In this document: piece after piece, positions 43,657 through 52,875 of the stretch
Layout: the number at the start of each line of letters is the position of its first letter
Numbering within the stretch: position 1 is the stretch's first letter
The notes under the pieces: model-generated
Databases searched by the model: none
What the model was told of the DNA's origin: nothing
What the model saw: only the letters and a program-made list of their open reading frames with translations
Translations under genes and position numbers: made by a program
Source of the DNA: Actinomycetota bacterium
GTDB taxonomy: Bacteria > Actinomycetota > Thermoleophilia > Miltoncostaeales > Miltoncostaeaceae
DNA: 64,000 bases
Assembly (NCBI GenBank): GCA_016870155.1
Contig: VGCE01000002.1
Coordinates: forward strand, 62,001-126,000
Direction of reading: 5' to 3'

Positions 43657-44413
43657 CCGGCCGCCGAGGCGGCCTTCACGGACGCCGCGAGCTGCCGCAG
43701 TGAACCTCCGCCGCTCACGCGAACGCGGGGCAACTGGGCGAGGGAGTCGGCGCGCAGCACGCAACCGCCCTCGATGGTGTAGCCCAGCAGGTAGCCGGCC
43801 TTGGCCACCGATGCCGCCGAGGCCGAATCGTTGCGGCCTGCCGGCTAGCAGGACCACCGCACGGGATGGCCCACCAGCTTCTCGAGGTCCTTGCGCGACT
43901 GCGTGAGCTGCTGCGCGCGCGACGACTCGCCGAGCGACGGCAGCTCGGGGTGGTCAACGGTGTGCGAGCCGATGTCCATGCCGGCGGCGCTCAGGCGCTT
44001 GATCTGCTTCGCCGTGAGGAATGCTCGCTCGCCGATGCGGCTGGAGATGATGGAGAACGTCGCGGGCCAGCCAAGGGGCTCGAACACCGGAAGGACGTCC
44101 TTCACAGCGTCCACGTAGCCGTCGTCGAAGGTGAGCGCCACGGGCTTCTTCGGCAGCGCCGCGCCGTCCTCGATGGCCCGGAACAGCTCGGCCTGGCTTA
44201 TCGCCGTGTAGCCGTTGCGCTTGAGCCATGCCTTCTGCTCCCGGAACTGGGCGGGGTGATGGTGAGGCTGTACGAGACGTCGTTGGTGGCCGTCGACATG
44301 GGCGCCATCCGGTGGCAGATCAGCACCGGCACAGTCACCTTCTGGCGCGCAGTGCGGGCACGGGCCTGCTCGCGTAACCTCGCGGAGCGGTCGTCCTGGG
44401 GAGGGCTGCCCAT
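43653..44413 (-). pseudogene. Polysaccharide deacetylase (NodB-like), disrupted
   Basis: Reading across two frames gives a nearly complete family member: VTVPVLICHRMAP, then AQFREQKAWLKRNGYTAISQAELF, VALTFDDGYVDAVKDVLPVFEPLGWPATFSI, MDIGSHTVDHPELPSL, and a C-terminal PAGRNDSASAASVAKAGYLLGYT. Two lesions are visible. A one-base loss near 44252 breaks the frame between LTITP and AQFREQ, and a TAG at about 43850 replaces the Tyr expected in the F-C-Y-P-A-G motif. The zinc-site Asp and His pairs (TFDDGY, SHTVDH) are still encoded. It would have trimmed acetyl groups from wall polysaccharide. Confidence 0.75.
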
Positions 44414-44435
44414 CGGCGGGCAGCGTAAAGCGCCC

Positions 44436-45470
44436 TCAGGCGTCCACGATCGCGCGCAGGCGCGCGATCACCTCCACGGGGTCAGGGGTGGCGGCCGAGA
44501 GCACGACGCACGTGACACCGGCGTCGCGCAGCGCATCCAGGCGACCCGCAATCTCATCAGGGGCGCCGATGAGCGCCAGGGCGTCCACCATGGCATCGCT
44601 GACGCAGGCTTCGGCATCGCGCGCACGCCCGGCGAGTGCGGCGTCGCGCACCGCGTCACAGGCACCCGCGAACCCCATGGCCGACACCGCATCGCGGTAG
44701 TAGTTGCGATCACGCGAGCCCATCGACCCCACATAGAAGGCGATCTCGCGCCGTGCGGCGGCCCGGGCCGCATCGGCGCCGTCGCCGGATCCCACCCAGC
44801 ACACCGCCGACGTCGTGATGCTGAGCGGCCCGAGCGCGACCTCGCGCCGCGCCGCGCCCTGCGCGAGGGCATCGCCCCATTGCCCACGGATGGCATCGGG
44901 GGTGGCGAAAAGCGGCCACCAGCCGTCGGCCAGCTCGGCGGCCAGCCGCACGCCCCCGGGCGCCAGGGCCGCCACCACGATCGGCACGCGCTCGCGATGG
45001 GGCCGGGTGATCATCCTCAGGGGCTTGCCCAGGCCGGTGCCCTGGCCGGGCGGCAGCGGGATCGGCCTGGGCCCGTCGACCTCGAGCACGTCGCGGCTCC
45101 AGGCCGTCCGGCAGGCCGCGATGGCCTCGCGCAACTCCCCGAGGGGGCGCGCGAACGGCACACCGTGCCAGCCCTCCACTACCTGCGGGCCGGAGGTGCC
45201 GAGGCCCGCGATGGCCCGGCCGCCCGACAGCGCATCGGCGCCCGCGATCGTCTGGGCGATGAGCGCCGGGCTGCGCGAGTACACCGGCAGCACCGCGCCC
45301 ATGCGGATGCGCGCTGTGCGCGCGGCGATGGCCCCCATGAGCGTGGGCGCATCGAAACCCCATGTCTCGGGAATCCAGGCCTCGTCGGCGCCGGCGCCTT
45401 CAGCCTGCGCCACCAGGTCGAGGGAGGTGGCCGGATGGGCCATGTGGCTGAGGGCGATGCCGATTCTCAC
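44436..45470 (-). CDS. LLM-class (F420-type) flavin oxidoreductase
   Basis: 344 residues from GTG 45470. Luciferase-like TIM-barrel segments: MRIGIALSHMAHPATSLDLVAQAEGAGADEAWIPET, TARIRMGAVLPVYSRSPALIAQTI, GLGTSGPQVVEGWHGVPF, RVPIVVAALAPGGVRLAAELADGWWP. In Actinobacteria this class usually uses coenzyme F420. Substrate unknown. Its neighbour on one side is a broken deacetylase; on the other, divergent, the E1-KAS III fusion. Confidence 0.87.
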   Translation of the reverse strand: MRIGIALSHMAHPATSLDLVAQAEGAGADEAWIPETWGFDAPTLMGAIAARTARIRMGAVLPVYSRSPALIAQTIAGADALSGGRAIAGLGTSGPQVVEGWHGVPFARPLGELREAIAACRTAWSRDVLEVDGPRPIPLPPGQGTGLGKPLRMITRPHRERVPIVVAALAPGGVRLAAELADGWWPLFATPDAIRGQWGDALAQGAARREVALGPLSITTSAVCWVGSGDGADAARAAARREIAFYVGSMGSRDRNYYRDAVSAMGFAGACDAVRDAALAGRARDAEACVSDAMVDALALIGAPDEIAGRLDALRDAGVTCVVLSAATPDPVEVIARLRAIVDA

Positions 45471-45567
45471 GCGGTGATCGTACGCGGAGCCCTGCCCCGC
45501 GCGGCAGGCCGCTGAGGCACCGTGACCACGATCAGGCGCCGGCTCGCCCCGATCCCAACTCCCGCGC

Positions 45568-45597
45568 TGGACATGCGTCCGCATGCCCGTCTATCTT
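45568..45597 (+). promoter_or_regulatory. Promoter of the E1/KAS III fusion gene
   Basis: TGGACA (45568-45573), an 18-base spacer and TATCTT (45592-45597) closely match a housekeeping promoter. Transcription would begin near 45604, 50 bases before ATG 45654. This excludes the in-frame GTG at 45522 as start. Confidence 0.55.
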
Positions 45598-45653
45598 CGA
45601 CGCGTTTCATCCCCCGGGCGGATGCATTGGGTCGCCCGTCCCGGCACTCGACG

Positions 45654-48600
45654 ATGGGCGATCAGCTGAGCACCGCAGCAGAGCAGGCCACCACCGCGCG
45701 CAGGCGTTCACTCGCGGTCCTGCGCGCGATGATGAGCGCGCGCTGGATCGACGCGGTGGAGGAGGAGCTCGTCCAGCGCGGCGAGGCGTTCTTCCAGCTC
45801 GGCGGCGCCGGGCACGAGGCATCGGCCGTGCTGGCCGATCACCTCAGCCCGCAGGACTGGCTGCAGCCGCACTACCGCTCGCGTGCGCTTCTGGTGCGCC
45901 GGGGCATCGCGCCCGAGCGATTCTTCGACGGCCTGCTCTCCACCGCGAACTCCGATTCCGCCGGCCGCCAGATGCCGGCGTTCCTGCACGACGCCGACCT
46001 GCACGTGCTGCCCATGACCGTGCCCACGGGCAACGGCCTGCTGCACGCGGTGGGCGTGGCCCGCGAGGTGGCGGGGCGGCCGGGCCGCCCCATCGTGGTG
46101 GCCGGGGTGGGCGACGGCACCACCCAGCAGGGCGAGGTTATGGAGGCCATCGGCGAGGCCGCGCGCGAGGGCCTTCCCGTGCTCTTCTGGATCGAGGACA
46201 ACGGCTACGCGATATCCACGCGCACGAGCGGCCGCACCATCTACGACACCGCCACCGGCCCGGCGAGCGAGTTCCTGGGGGCGCCGATCGTGCGCGCCGA
46301 CGGGCGCGACCCGATGTCGCTCGACATCGTGGCCGCACGCGCGGTGCAGGACGTGCGCGAGGCGCGCCGGCCGGTGCTCCTGGTGGCCCAGGTGGAGCGC
46401 CTCACGCACCACACCAACGCCGATGACGAGGCCGTGTACCGCACCGACGACGAGCGGGCCGCCGCGCGGGCCGGCGACCCCATCGCCGCGCTGCGCGAGA
46501 ACCTGATCGCCGAGGGAGTACCGGCCGATGAGCTGGTGGCACTCGACCGCGAGGTGGAGGCCGAGGTGCGCGCTGCCGCGGCACGAGCACTCGCCGCAGA
46601 CGACCCCATGGCATCGCGTCGGGCCATTCGCCCGGTGTCCACCGAGGTCATCACCCGGGCGAGCGCGCCGGCCGAGGCCGGCGAGGGCGCACCGCGCACC
46701 ATGCTCGAGGCCATGCGCGACGTTCTTGCACGCCGCCTCGAGGCCGATGAGCGTGTGTCGCTGATGGGGCAGGACATCGAGGACCCCAAGGGCGATGTGT
46801 TCGGCCTCACGCGCGGGCTCTCCACCGCGCGCCCGGGCCGGGTCACCAACGCACCGCTCAGCGAATCAACCATCGTGGGCACCGCCATCGGGCGGGCGCT
46901 CGCCGGCGGGCGGCCCGTGGCGATGGTGCAGTTCGCCGACTTCCTGCCGCTGGCGTTCAACCAGATCGCCTCGGAGCTCGCCACCATCTACTGGCGCACC
47001 GACGGCGCCTGGTCGGCCCCCGTGGTCATCCTCGCCCCCTGCGGCGCATACCGGCCGGGGCTCGGGCCCTTCCACGCCCAGACCATGGAGGCCACGTTCG
47101 CCCACATCCCGGGCCTCGACGTCGCCATGCCCAGCACGGCCGACGACGCCGCGGGCATCCTCGAGGCCGCCCTCGACGGTGACCGTCCCACGCTCATCCT
47201 CTACCCCAAGACATGCCTCAACGATCCCCTGCGCGCATCGCGCGTGCAGGGCACGCACCGCCCGGTGGTGCCCGGGCACGCCGCGGTGCGCCACCGCGGT
47301 GACGACGTGACGATCGTGGCGTGGGGATCCACGGCCCCCATCGCCGAGCGCGCCGCCGCGGTGCTCGACGCCGCCGGCGTGGGCGTGGATCTCATCGACC
47401 TTCGCAGCATCGCGCCCTGGGACATGGAGGCCGTCACCGCCAGCGCCGCGCGCACGCGCAGGCTGGTGGTGGTGCATGAGGACAACCTCACCGGCGGCTT
47501 CGGCGCCGAGGTGGTGGCGCACGTATCCGACCACCTCGAAGGAGACCTCACCACGCGCCGCATCGCGCGCCCCGACACCTGGGTGCCCAACCACTACGCG
47601 AACCAGCTCGAGGTGCTGCCCAGCGCGCGCGACGTGGTGGAGGCCGTGGCCGGGATGATCGGTGGCCTCGAGGTGACCGAGGCCGAGGGCGCGCAGGAGG
47701 TGGACGGCGTGCTGGCCGTGGAGGCCACCGGATCGAGCCCCGCCGACCAGCAGGTGACGGTGGTGGAATGGATGGTGGCCGAGGGCGACACCGTCACCGA
47801 GGGGCAGGTGATCGCCGAGGCCGAGGGCGACAAGGCCACCTTCGAGTTGGCCGCGCCGGCCTCGGGGGAGATCTCCGACCTTCACGAGGAGCTCGAGCCG
47901 GTGCCGGTCGGCACCGTGCTGGCCAGCATCACGTTGGCGCCGGGCGCGGCTGCTGCCCGCCGCCGCATGCCCATCGAGCCCAGGCTGCGCGTGCGGCGCG
48001 TCCCTGGCCACCAACCCTCGCCGGTGCGCGCAGCCGCAGCTGCGCCTGCCGTGCTGGCGCCTCCGGTGGGGCTCTCAGGCTTCTCGGTTCGCGCGGGCGG
48101 GCGGATCCTCACCAACGCCGACATCGCCGCGCGATTCCCGGGCCGCACCGAGGCCGACATCGTGCGGCGCACGGGAATCCGCCAGCGCCCCGTGCTTGCC
48201 CCCGGCGAGGACATCTCCGCCCTGGCCGCCCGGGCCGCGCGCGAGGCGCTCGACGCCGAGGGCCTGGCACTGGGCGACCTCGAGGCCATCATCGCCGCCA
48301 CCGGCACCCCCACCCGGCTCAGCCCATCGGTGGCCTGCCTCGTGCAGAACGCCCTGGCCGAGGACGACGGCCCCGCCGACGTGGCCGCCAGCGACGTATC
48401 GGCTGCGTGTTCGGGCTACCTCTACGCCATGCAGACAGCACACGACATGCTGCAGCAGAGGCCCGAGGCCTCGGTGCTGGTGGTCACGGCCGAGGCCATG
48501 ACCCGCTACGTCGACCCCGACGACTTCGACACCGTGGTGGTGTTCGGCGACGCCGTGACGGCCACCGTGGTGCACGGGCCCGCGCGGGCCGGCGACTCGC

Positions 48601-49028
48601 CCGTGCTGCTGCACCGCCCCGTGCTGTCGGCGAGCGGCGACGACGGCTCGGTGATCCGCCACGGGCCCGCGGACGAGGACCACCTGTTCATGGACGGCCC
48701 GCGCGTATACACCCGCGCCGTGCGCGAGATGCTGCACATGCTCGACCGTGCCGCCGGGCAGTCAGGGGCCTCGACGGCTGAGCTGATGCACGTGATCCCG
48801 CACCAGGCGAACGGCCGCATCATCTCGTCCATCCAGGCCCGCAGCGGCCTGCCCGCAGACCGCTTCGTGGTGAATGTCGAGAACTGGGGCAACACGTCGT
48901 CGTCCACCATCCCGATCGCCATCGCCGAGCACCTTCCCACCGGCCCCACCGGCCTCGGTGGCCTGGTGGCCTTCGGCGCCGGCCTCACATCGGCAGCCGC
49001 CGTCGTGGAGTTCACGGGCAAGGACTGA
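45654..49028 (+). CDS. Four-domain fusion: 2-oxoacid dehydrogenase E1alpha-E1beta, lipoyl domain, KAS III (FabH-like)
   Basis: 1124 residues in one frame. (1) E1alpha, about 10-330: thiamine-diphosphate motif GDGTTQQG at 153 with the metal-binding Asn at 183 (IEDNGYAIS). (2) E1beta, about 350-670: MLEAMRDVLARRLEADERVSLMGQDI, PLSESTIVGTAIGRALAGGRPVAMVQFADF. (3) A lipoyl domain, about 683-765, with Lys727 in EGDKATFE. (4) After an Ala/Pro linker, a full-length KAS III, about 805-1124, with Cys919 (SAACSGY), His1050 (IPHQANG) and Asn1080 (WGNTSSS), spaced as in FabH. No E2 catalytic domain and no E3 are present. Inference: a 2-oxoacid, perhaps branched-chain, is decarboxylated, the acyl group rides on lipoyl-Lys727 and is condensed, directly or through CoA, by the KAS III domain. 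Start chosen from the promoter at 45568. Confidence 0.92.
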   Translation: MGDQLSTAAEQATTARRRSLAVLRAMMSARWIDAVEEELVQRGEAFFQLGGAGHEASAVLADHLSPQDWLQPHYRSRALLVRRGIAPERFFDGLLSTANSDSAGRQMPAFLHDADLHVLPMTVPTGNGLLHAVGVAREVAGRPGRPIVVAGVGDGTTQQGEVMEAIGEAAREGLPVLFWIEDNGYAISTRTSGRTIYDTATGPASEFLGAPIVRADGRDPMSLDIVAARAVQDVREARRPVLLVAQVERLTHHTNADDEAVYRTDDERAAARAGDPIAALRENLIAEGVPADELVALDREVEAEVRAAAARALAADDPMASRRAIRPVSTEVITRASAPAEAGEGAPRTMLEAMRDVLARRLEADERVSLMGQDIEDPKGDVFGLTRGLSTARPGRVTNAPLSESTIVGTAIGRALAGGRPVAMVQFADFLPLAFNQIASELATIYWRTDGAWSAPVVILAPCGAYRPGLGPFHAQTMEATFAHIPGLDVAMPSTADDAAGILEAALDGDRPTLILYPKTCLNDPLRASRVQGTHRPVVPGHAAVRHRGDDVTIVAWGSTAPIAERAAAVLDAAGVGVDLIDLRSIAPWDMEAVTASAARTRRLVVVHEDNLTGGFGAEVVAHVSDHLEGDLTTRRIARPDTWVPNHYANQLEVLPSARDVVEAVAGMIGGLEVTEAEGAQEVDGVLAVEATGSSPADQQVTVVEWMVAEGDTVTEGQVIAEAEGDKATFELAAPASGEISDLHEELEPVPVGTVLASITLAPGAAAARRRMPIEPRLRVRRVPGHQPSPVRAAAAAPAVLAPPVGLSGFSVRAGGRILTNADIAARFPGRTEADIVRRTGIRQRPVLAPGEDISALAARAAREALDAEGLALGDLEAIIAATGTPTRLSPSVACLVQNALAEDDGPADVAASDVSAACSGYLYAMQTAHDMLQQRPEASVLVVTAEAMTRYVDPDDFDTVVVFGDAVTATVVHGPARAGDSPVLLHRPVLSASGDDGSVIRHGPADEDHLFMDGPRVYTRAVREMLHMLDRAAGQSGASTAELMHVIPHQANGRIISSIQARSGLPADRFVVNVENWGNTSSSTIPIAIAEHLPTGPTGLGGLVAFGAGLTSAAAVVEFTGKD

Positions 49029-49051
49029 CCGCGGGGCCTCAGGACTGCGCC

Positions 49052-49858
49052 TCAGCGCTCCCAGGCGGCGTCGCTGGCCGCGGCCTCGAGTATGCGCCGG
49101 GCGTCATCGGAATGCAGGCCCCTGCGCGCCAGCCAGCCGAGCGCGCGGCGCCTGTCCCCGGCATTGGTGGCCTGCGCCGGATATCGCCGGCGCACCTGGC
49201 GGATGAGTTCCTCGGCCTCGGGCGCGGCCTCGCCACGCGCGGCGCGCGTGCCCTCATCGGGCCGTATGGCCTCGCGCACCGCCTGCGGGGCCAGCCCCTT
49301 GCGGACCAGGCGGTCGGCCATGCGCGTGCGGTCGGCTGCGCTCTCGGGAATGCCCGTGCGCGCCAGCGCGGCCTCGAGCACCAGCGCGTCATGGCCCTTG
49401 GGCAGGGCCTCGTCGATTGCCCGCGCCACGACCTCGTTGGGAAAGCCCGCACGCAGCATGTCCGACCGGATGCGCCGTGAAGCCCAGCCGCGCGCGGCCA
49501 GGCGCTCCACGCGCTGGTTCGCGCTCGCCTGCTCGTCCAGCAGGCCCGCGGCCTCGAGCCGGGCCAGCACGCGGGCCACCTGGCCCTCATCCGCCCGGCG
49601 GTCGCTGAGGCGCTGCACCACCTCACGGTATGACCGCCCGCGGGCCACCGTGAAGCGCAGCGCAGCCTCCCAGTGACGCTCCACCGCGGCGGCATCCTCG
49701 ATTGCCGACACGCGGGGCTCGTCCATGACCTCGCCGGTGCTCAGGCCGAGGTCGGCCACCAGGTGCACGGGCAGGCGCAGCCACTTGGCGCCGTCGCGCT
49801 CGACGTGGATGGATGCCCCGTTGGATGACGCGCGAAGCGCCGTGATGACGGAGATCAC
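49052..49858 (-). CDS. recX: Regulatory protein RecX
   Basis: 268 residues. Three-helix RecX repeats are evident: AALRFTVARGRSYREVVQRLSDRR, VARVLARLEAAGLLDEQ, RLAARGWASRRIRSDMLRAGFPNEVVARAIDEA, RMADRLVRKGLAPQAVREAI. RecX binds RecA filaments and limits recombination and the SOS response. The N-terminal 55 residues (VITALRASSNGASIHVERDG) are a family extension. GTG start at 49858. recA is not adjacent. It converges with the fusion gene. Confidence 0.85.
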   Translation of the reverse strand: MISVITALRASSNGASIHVERDGAKWLRLPVHLVADLGLSTGEVMDEPRVSAIEDAAAVERHWEAALRFTVARGRSYREVVQRLSDRRADEGQVARVLARLEAAGLLDEQASANQRVERLAARGWASRRIRSDMLRAGFPNEVVARAIDEALPKGHDALVLEAALARTGIPESAADRTRMADRLVRKGLAPQAVREAIRPDEGTRAARGEAAPEAEELIRQVRRRYPAQATNAGDRRRALGWLARRGLHSDDARRILEAAASDAAWER

Positions 49859-49874
49859 GGCGCGGGTGGGCCCG

Positions 49875-50078
49875 CTATGCCTCGCGCGGCATCTCGTTCG
49901 CGCACCGCATGCAACGCCACACGGGGTGGTCGCGGTCGCGGGCCACGGGGCTGGCCCCGGCGAGGTCGTGCGTGCGCATCTTGCGCTGGGTCGCGAACAT
50001 CTGCGCTCCGCACTTGGGGCATGCCGGCGCGCCCTCGAGGGCGTTGATCGCGGTGCCGGTGGACTCGTCCTCGGCCAT
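49875..50078 (-). CDS. Small zinc-ribbon protein
   Basis: 67 residues with CPKCGAQMF and CMRCANEMPREA: a CxxC...CxxC ribbon separated by a basic stretch (ATQRKMRTHDLAG). Function unknown. Lies 16 bases before recX on the same strand, perhaps co-transcribed. Confidence 0.65.
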   Translation of the reverse strand: MAEDESTGTAINALEGAPACPKCGAQMFATQRKMRTHDLAGASPVARDRDHPVWRCMRCANEMPREA

Positions 50079-50116
50079 GAGACAACCTTACCGCGCGCGG
50101 AGGCGGCCTGGGAACC

Positions 50117-51196
50117 TCAGCGAGCGGCCACCGGCGCGGCGGCGTCGAGGCGCGCGACCTCCCTGCGCACCGCGGGCGCCACCTCGGTGCCGTAGAGCTC
50201 GATGGCCCGCAGCATGTCGGCATGCGGAGGGTTGCCCACGCCCATGTGCAGCAGCACGCGGCGATTGCCGAACATCTCGTACTCGGCGAGGATCTTCTCG
50301 GTCACCTCGGCCGGGCTCCCCACCATCAGCGCGCCGTGCGGCTGGCGCATGCGGTCGAACTGCGCGCGGTCGATCTGGCTGCCCCACCCGCGCTCGCCGC
50401 CGATCTGGTTCATGGCGGCCATGAGCCCCGGGGCCGAGATGTCGGCGGCCCTCTGCGAGGTGTCGGCGATGAACCCGTGCGACCCGATGGACACCGGCAC
50501 CTGCGCGGGGTCATGCCCGTACTCGGTGAGCGCCTCGCGGTAGAGGTTGGCGAAGGGGATGAATGGCTGGGCGGCAGCCCCGATGATGGCCACGGAGATG
50601 GGCAGCCCACGGGCGGCGGCGTTCACCACCGACTGCGGCGTGCCACCCACGGCGATCCACACGGGAATGCGCTCCTGCTGCGGCCGCGGGTGCACCGGGC
50701 GCCCCTCGATGGGCGGACGGCGCGTGCCGCTCCAGGTGACCACCTCCTGCTCGCGCAGATGCAGCAGCAAGTCGAGCTTCTCGAGGAACAGGCCTTCGTA
50801 GTCGGCCAGGTCATAGCCGAAGAGCGGAAACGACTCGATGAAGGACCCGCGGCCGGCCATGATCTCGGCGCGGCCGCCCGAGATGAGGTCGATGGTGGCG
50901 AAGTCCTGGAACACGCGCACCGGGTCGTCGGACGACAGCACGGTGACCGACGAGGTGAGGCGTATGCGCGAGGTGCGCGCGGCTGCGGCGGCCAGCACCA
51001 CGGCGGGGGACGACACCGGGAAGTCCGGTCGGTGGTGCTCGCCCACCCCGAACACGTCGAGCCCCACCTCGTCGGCCAGGACGATCTCGTCCACGAGGTC
51101 GCGAACGCGCTGGCCCACGTCGATGGCGCGGCCGGTGGCCGGGTCGGGCGTGGCGTCTCCGAACGAGTAGATGCCGAGTTCGATTCCCTGCGTCAT
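50117..51196 (-). CDS. LLM-class flavin oxidoreductase
   Basis: 359 residues. Luciferase-like barrel: [107 protein letters not shown]. This subgroup is often annotated as an FMN- or F420-dependent monooxygenase acting on alkanals or small organics. It is distinct in sequence from the LLM enzyme at 44436. ATG 51196 overlaps the next gene's stop (ATGA). Confidence 0.88.
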   Translation of the reverse strand: MTQGIELGIYSFGDATPDPATGRAIDVGQRVRDLVDEIVLADEVGLDVFGVGEHHRPDFPVSSPAVVLAAAAARTSRIRLTSSVTVLSSDDPVRVFQDFATIDLISGGRAEIMAGRGSFIESFPLFGYDLADYEGLFLEKLDLLLHLREQEVVTWSGTRRPPIEGRPVHPRPQQERIPVWIAVGGTPQSVVNAAARGLPISVAIIGAAAQPFIPFANLYREALTEYGHDPAQVPVSIGSHGFIADTSQRAADISAPGLMAAMNQIGGERGWGSQIDRAQFDRMRQPHGALMVGSPAEVTEKILAEYEMFGNRRVLLHMGVGNPPHADMLRAIELYGTEVAPAVRREVARLDAAAPVAAR

Positions 51197-51528
51197 GCGT
51201 CCTCCTCCCCCGTCTCGCGCTCGCGCCGCGCGTCGTCGAGCTCGCGCTGTATGCGCCCGTCGTCGCGCTCCGCGAGGATGACATAGGCGATGTAGAACAC
51301 GCCGAGGCTGATGCCCAGCCCCGCGGCGATCCACAGGAAGGGCGACCATCCGAGCGGCGCTCCGATGGCCCACGCGATGAGCAGGCTCACAGGCACCATG
51401 ATGGCCCCGAGCGCCCACACGCGGCGCTTGGCCGAGTGGGTGTACTCGGGGTTGGGATGCAGCCCGTGCTGCTCCGCCGCCACCCGGGCGACGATCTCAT
51501 CACGCGACTCGCGCTTACGTCCTGCCAC
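51193..51528 (-). CDS. Two-helix membrane protein, unknown function
   Basis: 111 residues from GTG 51528 (ATG 51570 would add 14 residues). Basic N-terminus ([24 protein letters not shown]), two membrane segments ([18 protein letters not shown] and [23 protein letters not shown]), charged C-terminus ([17 protein letters not shown]). Coupled to the LLM oxidoreductase downstream. Confidence 0.6.
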   Translation of the reverse strand: MAGRKRESRDEIVARVAAEQHGLHPNPEYTHSAKRRVWALGAIMVPVSLLIAWAIGAPLGWSPFLWIAAGLGISLGVFYIAYVILAERDDGRIQRELDDARRERETGEEDA

Positions 51529-51597
51529 GGGCGCAACGGTAGCGGCGCATCGCCGACGCGCAATGACCATGCGGTCGGCATGCGCGAGGAGCGGCGA

Positions 51598-52671
51598 TCA
51601 GCCCACGCGGGGCCACGACGAGACCAACGGGAAGGGCCTGATGGGGCCGCCTCCCCCGGGGTGGATCTCGAAGTGCAGGTGGGGCGTGGTGCCCCTGGCA
51701 TCGCCGGTGTCGCCGTTGTAGCCCAGCACCGTGCCGGCCTTGACGAACGCGCCCTCGCGCGCGGCGGGAGCGAATCCATCGAGGTGGCAGTAGAAGTACT
51801 CGTCGCCGTTCGGGGCGCGCAGCCAGAAGCGGTTGCCGCTGATCGGCGTGGTGCCAATGCGCACGATGGTGCCGCTCACCGCGGCCACGATGGGGGCGCC
51901 GCGAGCCGCCATGATGTCGATGCCCTCGTGGTAGCGGCCGCCGCGCGGAGCCATCCAGTCGTCCGAGAAGGTCGATGGCGCGGCCACGGGGAACACGGGC
52001 TCCGTGCCGGCCGGGGCCATGGGGATCTCCTCGGACCCCTTTGCGCGGGCCTGGCGCACGCGCTGCTGCACGCGGGCCGACAGCGCGGCCTTGAGCTCGC
52101 CGCGCGCCTGCACCACCACGGCCCGCTGCTCGGCCAGGAGGCCCTCGATGCGCTCGCGCTCGCGCGCGGCCACGGCGGCCTCGGTCCGCGACTCCTCGAT
52201 CGCCTTGGCCAGGCGCACCTCGGCGGCCCGCAGGGCCACGCGGCGTGCGCGCACCTTGCGCACCAGCCCGGCGTCCTGCCCCGCAGCCCCCTGCAGGGCC
52301 TCGGTGCGGCTCACCAGGTCGGTGAGCGACCCGCTTGAGACCACCAACTCGAGCAGGTCGGGGTCGGGCTGGCGGTACAGGGCCGCCAGCCGCGTCGAGA
52401 GCGTCTCGCGCGCTACCACCAATTGCGCCCGGGTGCGCACCAGTTCCTTTCGGGTGCGCACGGTCTGGGCGCGCGCGGCGTCAAGGCGGTCCATGGCGGC
52501 GTTGTGGCGCACGGCGGCCTCGCCGGCCGCGGCATCCAGGCGTGCGGCCTTGGCCTCCACCTGCTGCACGCGCTGCTTGATCGACGTGAGGTCGCGCGCG
52601 GCCTGCGCGGGCATGGCCACTGCGCACAGCACGGCGGCACCCAGCAGCATCATGAGGATTCGGCGGGCCAT
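51598..52671 (-). CDS. M23 peptidase with coiled coil (EnvC/NlpD-like)
   Basis: 357 residues. Signal peptide (MLLGAAVLCAVAMPAQA), a long coiled coil (about 30-200, e.g. IKQRVQQVEAKAARLDAAAGEA and RVALRAAEVRLAKAIEE), then a C-terminal M23/LytM domain: YHEGIDIMAARGAPIVAAVSG and PHLHFEIHPGG. The zinc ligands H (YHEGID), D and the HLH motif are all present, so it may be an active peptidoglycan endopeptidase and not only an activator. Likely role in daughter-cell separation. Confidence 0.9.
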   Translation of the reverse strand: MARRILMMLLGAAVLCAVAMPAQAARDLTSIKQRVQQVEAKAARLDAAAGEAAVRHNAAMDRLDAARAQTVRTRKELVRTRAQLVVARETLSTRLAALYRQPDPDLLELVVSSGSLTDLVSRTEALQGAAGQDAGLVRKVRARRVALRAAEVRLAKAIEESRTEAAVAARERERIEGLLAEQRAVVVQARGELKAALSARVQQRVRQARAKGSEEIPMAPAGTEPVFPVAAPSTFSDDWMAPRGGRYHEGIDIMAARGAPIVAAVSGTIVRIGTTPISGNRFWLRAPNGDEYFYCHLDGFAPAAREGAFVKAGTVLGYNGDTGDARGTTPHLHFEIHPGGGGPIRPFPLVSSWPRVG

Positions 52672-52726
52672 GGGCGGGGCATTGTCGTCCCAGGCCGCGG
52701 CCTGCCGTGAAATCCCCGTTGCTACG

Positions 52727-52867
52727 TCAGTTGGCGGCCTTCGCCAGCACCTCGTTGAGGTGCGCCTGCGCGTTGATGGCAGCCGGGAAGCCCGCGTAGG
52801 CGGCCAACTGGATCACCAGCTCGCGCAACTCGTCCTCGGTGATTCCCACGCGCAGCCCGGCGGACAT
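52727..52867 (-). CDS. Carboxymuconolactone-decarboxylase-like mini-gene
   Basis: 46 residues: the sequence GITEDELRELVIQLAAYAGFPAAINA matches the C-terminal helix pair of the CMD/AhpD family, but the catalytic Cys-x-x-Cys-containing half is absent. AGGAG lies six bases before the ATG, and the reading frame is clean, so it may be expressed. It follows the binding-protein gene by only 8 bases. Either a remnant or a stand-alone CMD half. Confidence 0.55.
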   Translation of the reverse strand: MSAGLRVGITEDELRELVIQLAAYAGFPAAINAQAHLNEVLAKAAN

Positions 52868-52875
52868 GACGGCTC

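Noticed and set aside
45522-45653. Upstream GTG at 45522 as start of the E1/KAS III fusion
   Set aside because: The added 44 residues have no E1alpha similarity, and the promoter at 45568-45597 lies inside that stretch.
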